Of a DNA stretch of 64,000 nucleotides, positions 59,807 to 64,000 are shown piece after piece. A program made the translations under genes and the position numbers. Below the pieces are notes generated by a model that saw only the letters and a program-made list of their open reading frames with translations, made no database searches and had not been told where the DNA came from. Every line of letters begins with the position of its first letter. Positions within the stretch are counted from its first letter, which is position 1. The DNA comes from Serinibacter salmoneus (GTDB lineage Bacteria; Actinomycetota; Actinomycetes; Actinomycetales; Beutenbergiaceae), in NCBI RefSeq assembly GCF_002563925.1, contig NZ_PDJD01000001.1, forward strand, positions 812,973 through 876,972, in the 5' to 3' direction.

Positions 59807-60681
59807 TGCTCACCGACGCCGAACTGCGCCGCATCGTCGCCACCGCGCTGGCCGAGGACGCACCCTGGGGTGACCTCACCGGTGAGGCGTTCGTGCCGGA
59901 GAGCGCGACGCTGCGCATCGCCGTCGCGGCGCGCGAGGCCGGCGTCATGGCTGGTGGCGCCGTCATCGCCGAGGTGATGCGCCAGGTGGACCCGGCCGTC
60001 TCGGTGACCGACGTGTTGGCCGACGGCGAGGCCTTCGAGCCCGCCGCCGTGCTGGCGCACGTGGCCGGCCCGGCCCGCGCCGTGCTGCGCGGGGAGCGGG
60101 TGGCGCTGAACCTGCTGCAGCGCGCCTGCGCGGTGGCCACCCGCACCGCCGCATATGTGGCGGCCGTGGGGGATGCGCGCTCCGCGCGCGGCGAGCGGGT
60201 GCGGGTGGTCGACACCCGCAAGACCACGCCGGGGCTGCGCGCGATCGAGAAGCACGCCGTGGTCTGCGGCGGTGGGCGCAACCACCGCTACAGCCTCTCG
60301 GATGCCGTGATGGTCAAGGACAACCACCTCGCGGCGCTCGCGGGGCCGGGGGCGCAGAGCGTCACCGCGGCACTGCAGGAGGCGGCCGCACGGCTGCCGC
60401 ACACCACGCACATCGAGGTGGAGGTGGACCGGCTGGACCAGATCGAGCCGGTGCTCGCCTCCGGTGTGGTCGGCACGATCATGCTGGACAACTTCTCCCT
60501 CGCGGACCTGCGCGCGGGCGTGGCCGCGGTGGCCGGGCGGGCCCTCGTGGAGGCCAGCGGCGGCGTCACCCTGACCACGATCGGCGCCATCGCCGCGACC
60601 GGCGTGGACCTGATCTCCGTGGGTGCCCTGACCCACGGCGCGGGCTCCCTCGACCTGGGATTCGACGAGGCGGTTCTGTAG
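59806..60681 (+). CDS. nadC: Nicotinate-nucleotide pyrophosphorylase (carboxylating)
   Basis: This 291-residue enzyme turns quinolinate and PRPP into nicotinate mononucleotide. It shows EDAPWGDLTGEAF, GERVALNLLQRACAVATRTAAYV, VRVVDTRKTTPGLRAIEKHAVVCGGGRNHRYSLSDAVMVKDNH and IEVEVDRLDQ. The ATG overlaps the nadB stop by one base. The last codons and the TAG stop are made by a degenerate first unit of the 22-bp repeat array, so its C-terminal EAVL derives from repeat DNA. Confidence 0.95.
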   Translation: MLTDAELRRIVATALAEDAPWGDLTGEAFVPESATLRIAVAAREAGVMAGGAVIAEVMRQVDPAVSVTDVLADGEAFEPAAVLAHVAGPARAVLRGERVALNLLQRACAVATRTAAYVAAVGDARSARGERVRVVDTRKTTPGLRAIEKHAVVCGGGRNHRYSLSDAVMVKDNHLAALAGPGAQSVTAALQEAAARLPHTTHIEVEVDRLDQIEPVLASGVVGTIMLDNFSLADLRAGVAAVAGRALVEASGGVTLTTIGAIAATGVDLISVGALTHGAGSLDLGFDEAVL

Positions 60682-60792
60682 CCACCGCGAGGTGGTTCTG
60701 CAGGCACCGCGAGGTGGTTCTGCAGGTACCGCGAGGTGGTTCTGCAGGTACCGCGAGGTGGTTCTGCAGGTACCGCGAGGTGGTTCTGCAGG
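60664..60792. repeat. 22-bp tandem repeat array D (inside the nad operon)
   Basis: Six 22-bp units at 60664, 60686, 60708, 60730, 60752 and 60774. The first is degenerate and lies in the nadC 3' end; units 3 to 5 are identical and end CTGCAGGTAC; the sixth is cut after CTGCAGG by the nadS ribosome-binding site. This is the longest and least decayed array in the window. Confidence 0.97.
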
Positions 60793-60806
60793 ATGTGGAG
60801 GAGACG

Positions 60807-61940
60807 ATGAGGCTCTACCTGGACGAGGCCGCGACCGCGCCGCCGCGCCGTGAGGTGCTCGAGGCCATGTGGCCCTTCCTCACCGCGCGCTTCGGCAACC
60901 CCGCCAGCGTGCACGAGATCGGCCGGGACGCCGACGCCGCACTCGAGGACGCCCGCGGCACCGTGGCGCGCGCGCTGGGAGGCCGCCCCGGGGAGATCGT
61001 GTTCACCTCCGGCGGCACCGAGGGCGCCAACACGGCCATCAAGGGCATCGCCCTGGCGAGCCCGCGCGGCCGGCACGTGCTCGTCAGCGCCGTCGAGCAC
61101 GCCGCGGTGCTGGAGAGCGCCGACTGGCTCGGCCGGATCGGCTACGAGGTGGAGCGCCTCCCCGTCGATGCCACCGGCACGGTCATCCCCGAGGCGCTCG
61201 CCGCCCGGCTGCGCCCCGAGACCACCCTGGTCAGCGTGCAGCTGGCGAACAACGAGGTGGGCACGATCCAGCCGGTCGCCGAGCTCGCGGCGCTCACGCG
61301 CGAGGTCGGCGCCGCATTCCACACCGATGCGGTGCAGGCCGCCGGCTGGCTGCCGATCGACGTCGCCACCCTCGGGGTGGACGCCCTGACGCTCTCGGGT
61401 CACAAGCTCGGCGGTCCCCGCGGCACGGGCGCGCTGTGGCTGCGCCGCGGCATGCGGATCGAGCCGTTGATCCACGGTGGCGGCCAGGAACGAGGCAGGC
61501 GCTCCGGCACGGTCGACGTCGCCGGGGCCGTGGGTCTGGCGACCGCCCTGGCCGCCGGTCACCCGGGCGCCCAGGCCCTCGCCGAGCGGCGCGATGCGTT
61601 CATTGCCAGGGTGCTCGACGGCGTCGCCCCCCTGATCCCGGACGTCGCCCTGACCGGGCACGCCACCCGGCGTCTGCCGGGTCACGCGTCCTTCGTCCTG
61701 CCCGGCGTGAACGGGGAGGCGGTCCTGCTCGCTCTGGAGGAGCGCGGCGTCGTCGTCTCCTCCGGATCGGCCTGCCACGCCGGCTCCACCGAACCCTCCG
61801 GGGTGCTCACCGCGATGGGCCTGGCGCCCGAGGTGGCACAGACGGCGATCAGGTTCAGCTTCGGGGAGGCCCGCACAGCCGAGGAACTCGACGGCGCCGC
61901 TCGCCTGCTGGTGGAGGCGGTCGCCGCCGTCACGGGCTAG
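60807..61940 (+). CDS. nadS: Cysteine desulfurase of the NAD operon (NadS/IscS-like)
   Basis: This 377-residue PLP enzyme has YLDEAATAPPRREVLEAM, FTSGGTEGANTAIKG, SAVEHAAVLES, LVSVQLANNEVGTIQPV, LSGHKLGGPRGTGALW with the PLP Lys near residue 198 and VVSSGSACHAGSTEPSGVL with the catalytic Cys near 321. In nad operons this desulfurase supplies sulfur for the NadA iron-sulfur cluster. GGAGGAG at 60797-60803 directs the ATG at 60807, just after repeat array D. Confidence 0.92.
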   Translation: MRLYLDEAATAPPRREVLEAMWPFLTARFGNPASVHEIGRDADAALEDARGTVARALGGRPGEIVFTSGGTEGANTAIKGIALASPRGRHVLVSAVEHAAVLESADWLGRIGYEVERLPVDATGTVIPEALAARLRPETTLVSVQLANNEVGTIQPVAELAALTREVGAAFHTDAVQAAGWLPIDVATLGVDALTLSGHKLGGPRGTGALWLRRGMRIEPLIHGGGQERGRRSGTVDVAGAVGLATALAAGHPGAQALAERRDAFIARVLDGVAPLIPDVALTGHATRRLPGHASFVLPGVNGEAVLLALEERGVVVSSGSACHAGSTEPSGVLTAMGLAPEVAQTAIRFSFGEARTAEELDGAARLLVEAVAAVTG

Positions 61941-62011
61941 CCAGGTCGCGGGCCGCTGCTCACTCACGCCCCAGCGGCTCCGCGACGCCGCCTCTGTGCC
62001 CCTCAGTGCCC

Positions 62012-62638
62012 TCAGTGACCCCGCTTGATCCACTCCGCCAGGTGCGGCGCCTCGTCCCCGATCGTGGTGGTGTCGCCGTGCCCGGGGTAGACCACGGTCT
62101 CGGCCGGCAGCGTGAGCAGCTTCTCGGAGATCGACTCGATGATCGTCTCGAAGGAGGAGGAGCTCCCGGTGGCACCCGGACCGCCCTGGAAGAGCGTGTC
62201 GCCGCTGAAGAGCGCCTTCAGGTGGGGCGAGTAGAGGCAGGTGCTGCCGGGGGTGTGCCCCGGGGTGGCGATCGCGCGGAGCGTCACGTCGTCGATCGTC
62301 AGCTCGGTGCCGTCGGTCAGGTCGAGGTTCGGTGCCTCGTCGGCGTGCAGCATGTCCCACAGCATCCGGTCACCCGGCGGGAACCAGAGCGGGGCCCCGG
62401 TGATCTCGCGCAGCTCCAGCGCCGCGTTGATGTGGTCGTTGTGACCGTGGGTGAGCATGATCGCGGCGACCGTGCGTTCCCCGATGGCGCGCAGGATGGC
62501 GGCGGCGTCGTGCGGGGCATCGATCACGAGCACCTCACGCTTGTTCCCAATCAGCCAGACGTTGTTCGCCACGTCCCAGGTCTCGCCGTCGAGGCTGAAG
62601 TGCCCCTGCGTGGTGGCGCGGCGGATCTTCGCGCTCAT
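62012..62638 (-). CDS. MBL-fold metallo-hydrolase (MscR-associated type)
   Basis: This 208-residue metallo-beta-lactamase-fold hydrolase has the metal motif LTHGHNDHINAA near residues 62-71, ATPGHTPGSTCLY, ALFSGDTLFQGGPGATGSSSSF and VYPGHGDTTTIG. In actinobacteria this subgroup (for example Rv2260) is encoded next to the mycothiol-dependent formaldehyde dehydrogenase mscR and is thought to act on its product or on related thioesters. Here the adjacent gene is only an mscR remnant, still coupled by ATGA. Confidence 0.88.
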   Translation of the reverse strand: MSAKIRRATTQGHFSLDGETWDVANNVWLIGNKREVLVIDAPHDAAAILRAIGERTVAAIMLTHGHNDHINAALELREITGAPLWFPPGDRMLWDMLHADEAPNLDLTDGTELTIDDVTLRAIATPGHTPGSTCLYSPHLKALFSGDTLFQGGPGATGSSSSFETIIESISEKLLTLPAETVVYPGHGDTTTIGDEAPHLAEWIKRGH

Positions 62639-62799
62639 CGCACGACCGCCGATCGAGGCGCGGGACCGTGGAACTCGCTGAGGGCCCTCGTCCCGCCGTC
62701 GATCGCGATCCCCGCGGTGCCGGCGGCGTCCACGATGTCGACGAGGCTGACGGGTTCGGCCGTGGCCAGGGCGCCCCGGCCTCTCACGGTCTGCGGCAT
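62635..62799 (-). pseudogene. mscR: Internally deleted remnant of S-(hydroxymethyl)mycothiol dehydrogenase
   Basis: This 54-residue frame starts MPQTVRGRGALATAEPVSLV and continues DIVDA, matching the N-terminus of MscR/AdhE2-type dehydrogenases (QTVRG then a strand ending in PVELVDIV). It ends EFHGPAPRSAVVR, reminiscent of that family's LRSVV ending. The approximately 300 residues carrying the zinc sites and NAD fold are missing. The ATGA overlap with the MBL gene, normal for intact mscR neighbours, is retained. An unrelated small protein is the alternative. Confidence 0.6.
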
Positions 62800-62905
62800 G
62801 ACGCCATCGTGGCACGTATACCGGCGCGAGGCACGACCCAGGTGCTGTGCCGTGATGCACACGGCACGGGCGAGGCCTGCTCACACGGTGGCAACACGGC
62901 GCGGG

Positions 62906-62921
62906 TAGCCTCGCGCTCGTG
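62906..62921 (+). promoter_or_regulatory. Leaderless promoter -10 of the terminal aminotransferase
   Basis: TAGCCT at 62906-62911 is followed by seven bases and the GTG at 62919. The hexamer is identical to that upstream of pdtaS. Confidence 0.6.
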
Positions 62922-64000
62922 CCCTCGCTCGCCCATCACATCCCGCACGTGCCGCCCTCGGGAATCCGACGGGTCTTCGAGATCGCGCTGCGCACGCCGG
63001 ACGCCGCCTACCTCGCCGTCGGGGAGCCCGATCAGCAGCCGCAGCCGCACGTGACCGAGGCGGCGCGCGCCGCGTGGGCAGCCGGGGACGTGCGCTACAC
63101 CCCGAACAACGGGATCCCCGAGCTGCGGGAGGCTGTCGCGGCGCTCGCCACACGCAAGCGGGGGCACGACGTCGCCGCCGAGCAGGTCACCGTGACCAAC
63201 GGTGGCACCCAGGCGCTGCACATGGCGATGACCATGATCCTCGCCCCGGGCGATGAGATCCTCATCCCCGACCCCGGCTACACCACCTTCACGATGGCGC
63301 CGCGAATGATGAACGCCGTTCCCGTGGGGTACTCGCTGCGACCGGAGCACGAGTTCGTGCCCGACGCGCGCGAGATCGCCGGCCTCGTCACCACCCGCAC
63401 CCGCGCGATCCTGGTGAACTCGCCCTCCAATCCGCTCGGCTCCGTGCTGCCCAGGGGTGTGCTGCAGGAGATCGTGGACCTCGCCGTCGAGCACGACCTG
63501 TGGATCATCAGCGACGAGGTGTACGAGGAGTTGACCTACGGCGTCGAGCACGTGCCGCTGGCCTCGCTCCCGGGGGCGGCGGAGCGCACGCTCTCGGTGC
63601 ACTCGGTCTCCAAGACCTACGCCCTGACGGGTGCGCGCGTGGGGTACCTCATCACCCCGCCGGGGCACGGGGTGCGGCTCGCCCACCTGCAGGAGGCGGT
63701 GGTCTCCTGCCTGACCACGCCCTCCCAGCGGGCGGCGCTGGCCGCGATCACCGGGCCGCAGGACGCGGTGGCGGCGGCGCGCGAGCACTACGCCGCGAAC
63801 CTCGGGTACATCACCGGCTGCCTGGAGCAGATCGGCGTGCCCTACCTGCGCCCGCGGGGTGCGTTCTACCTGTGGATCGACGTGCGCGAGCGTTGCGGCG
63901 GCGACGTGGCGACGTGGGCCGAGAAGCTCCTGCTGGACACCGGTGTGGCGGTGGCGCCCGGTAGTGCGTTCGGGCGCTCGGGGGAGGGCTGGATCCGGAT
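62919..64000 (+). CDS. Class I/II PLP-dependent aminotransferase (truncated by window end)
   Basis: The visible 360 residues show the aspartate-aminotransferase fold: AAYLAVGEPDQQPQPHV, YTPNNGIPELREAVAA, VTNGGTQALHMAMTMIL, VNSPSNPLGSVL, ISDEVYEELTYG and SVHSVSKTYALTGARVGYLI with the PLP Lys near residue 231. The ending AVAPGSAFGRSGEGWIRI runs into the edge, with only the last 20-30 residues missing. It differs from the aminotransferase at 18136-19347. The substrate is probably an alpha-amino acid such as aspartate or alanine. Confidence 0.9.
   Translation, partial: MPSLAHHIPHVPPSGIRRVFEIALRTPDAAYLAVGEPDQQPQPHVTEAARAAWAAGDVRYTPNNGIPELREAVAALATRKRGHDVAAEQVTVTNGGTQALHMAMTMILAPGDEILIPDPGYTTFTMAPRMMNAVPVGYSLRPEHEFVPDAREIAGLVTTRTRAILVNSPSNPLGSVLPRGVLQEIVDLAVEHDLWIISDEVYEELTYGVEHVPLASLPGAAERTLSVHSVSKTYALTGARVGYLITPPGHGVRLAHLQEAVVSCLTTPSQRAALAAITGPQDAVAAAREHYAANLGYITGCLEQIGVPYLRPRGAFYLWIDVRERCGGDVATWAEKLLLDTGVAVAPGSAFGRSGEGWIR

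Overview
The window is high-GC (roughly 72 percent) DNA from an actinobacterium, most likely a Micrococcales relative such as the Cellulomonas/Beutenbergia group. The evidence is a chromosomal whiB1, a PdtaS-type histidine kinase, an actinobacterial DUF58/MoxR/DUF4129 cluster, a fused proline dehydrogenase/P5C dehydrogenase, NrtR control of NAD synthesis, a remnant of a mycothiol-dependent dehydrogenase, and many leaderless starts with a TANNNT box 6-7 nt before the start codon. The genus is an inference; no rRNA or tRNA gene was seen.

Layout. 1-7.8 kb: two SGNH-type genes, an APC permease, Fpg/Nei DNA glycosylase, and a five-gene minus-strand cluster (DUF4129, small membrane protein, MoxR, DUF58, membrane protein). 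7.8-14 kb: folA-thyA, OsmC-like protein, GNAT acetyltransferase, putA. 14-20 kb: glycerophosphodiesterase, pdtaS, lipoproteins, whiB1, a class I aminotransferase. 20-27 kb: a two-component system, a 1266-residue lipoprotein with FG-GAP repeats, and an SRAP (HMCES/YedK) protein. 27-39 kb: aldehyde dehydrogenase with DUF779 partner and GAF regulator, two MFS transporters, a TetR/ABC exporter operon, a SLAC1/TDT channel and BenE.

39.6-53.1 kb holds a Tad/Flp pilus operon, minus strand, in the order tadA-tadB-tadC-flp-tadE-tadE-tadG. It is split by an 8.8 kb integrative element (41344-50141) that entered the last codons of tadC. The 5' part of tadC lies right of the element and the missing in-frame 3' end lies left of it, next to flp. 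An 11-bp duplicated core marks both ends. The element carries a large serine integrase, primase/ATPase, WhiB-like protein, several tiny zinc-cluster proteins coupled by 4-nt overlaps, one HK97 major capsid protein and a small divergent regulator, but no portal, terminase or tail genes. It resembles a phage satellite or phiRv1-like cryptic element. Between its regulator and capsid gene lies a 1.3 kb non-coding block whose most striking part is an array of six copies of a 20-21 nt constant repeat, each followed by a different palindrome (42483-42837). I regard this as the best candidate for an undescribed system.

53-64 kb: a low-molecular-weight phosphatase-like protein, a Bcr/CflA MFS transporter, then nrtR-nadA-nadB-nadC-nadS for de novo NAD synthesis with an NrtR-type operator. 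These are followed by an MBL hydrolase beside a deleted mycothiol dehydrogenase gene, and the 5' part of another aminotransferase.

The intergenic spaces carry several dispersed repeat families. The clearest is an exact 22-bp tandem unit present as arrays at four loci (about 9.3, 9.9, 22.3 and 60.7 kb), one of which supplies the stop codon of nadC. Others are a 20-bp family (39.5 and 53.9 kb), a GCCGAGACCGTG inverted-repeat family (2.2, 14.1 and 55.8 kb) and a 94-bp direct repeat at 30.7-31.0 kb.
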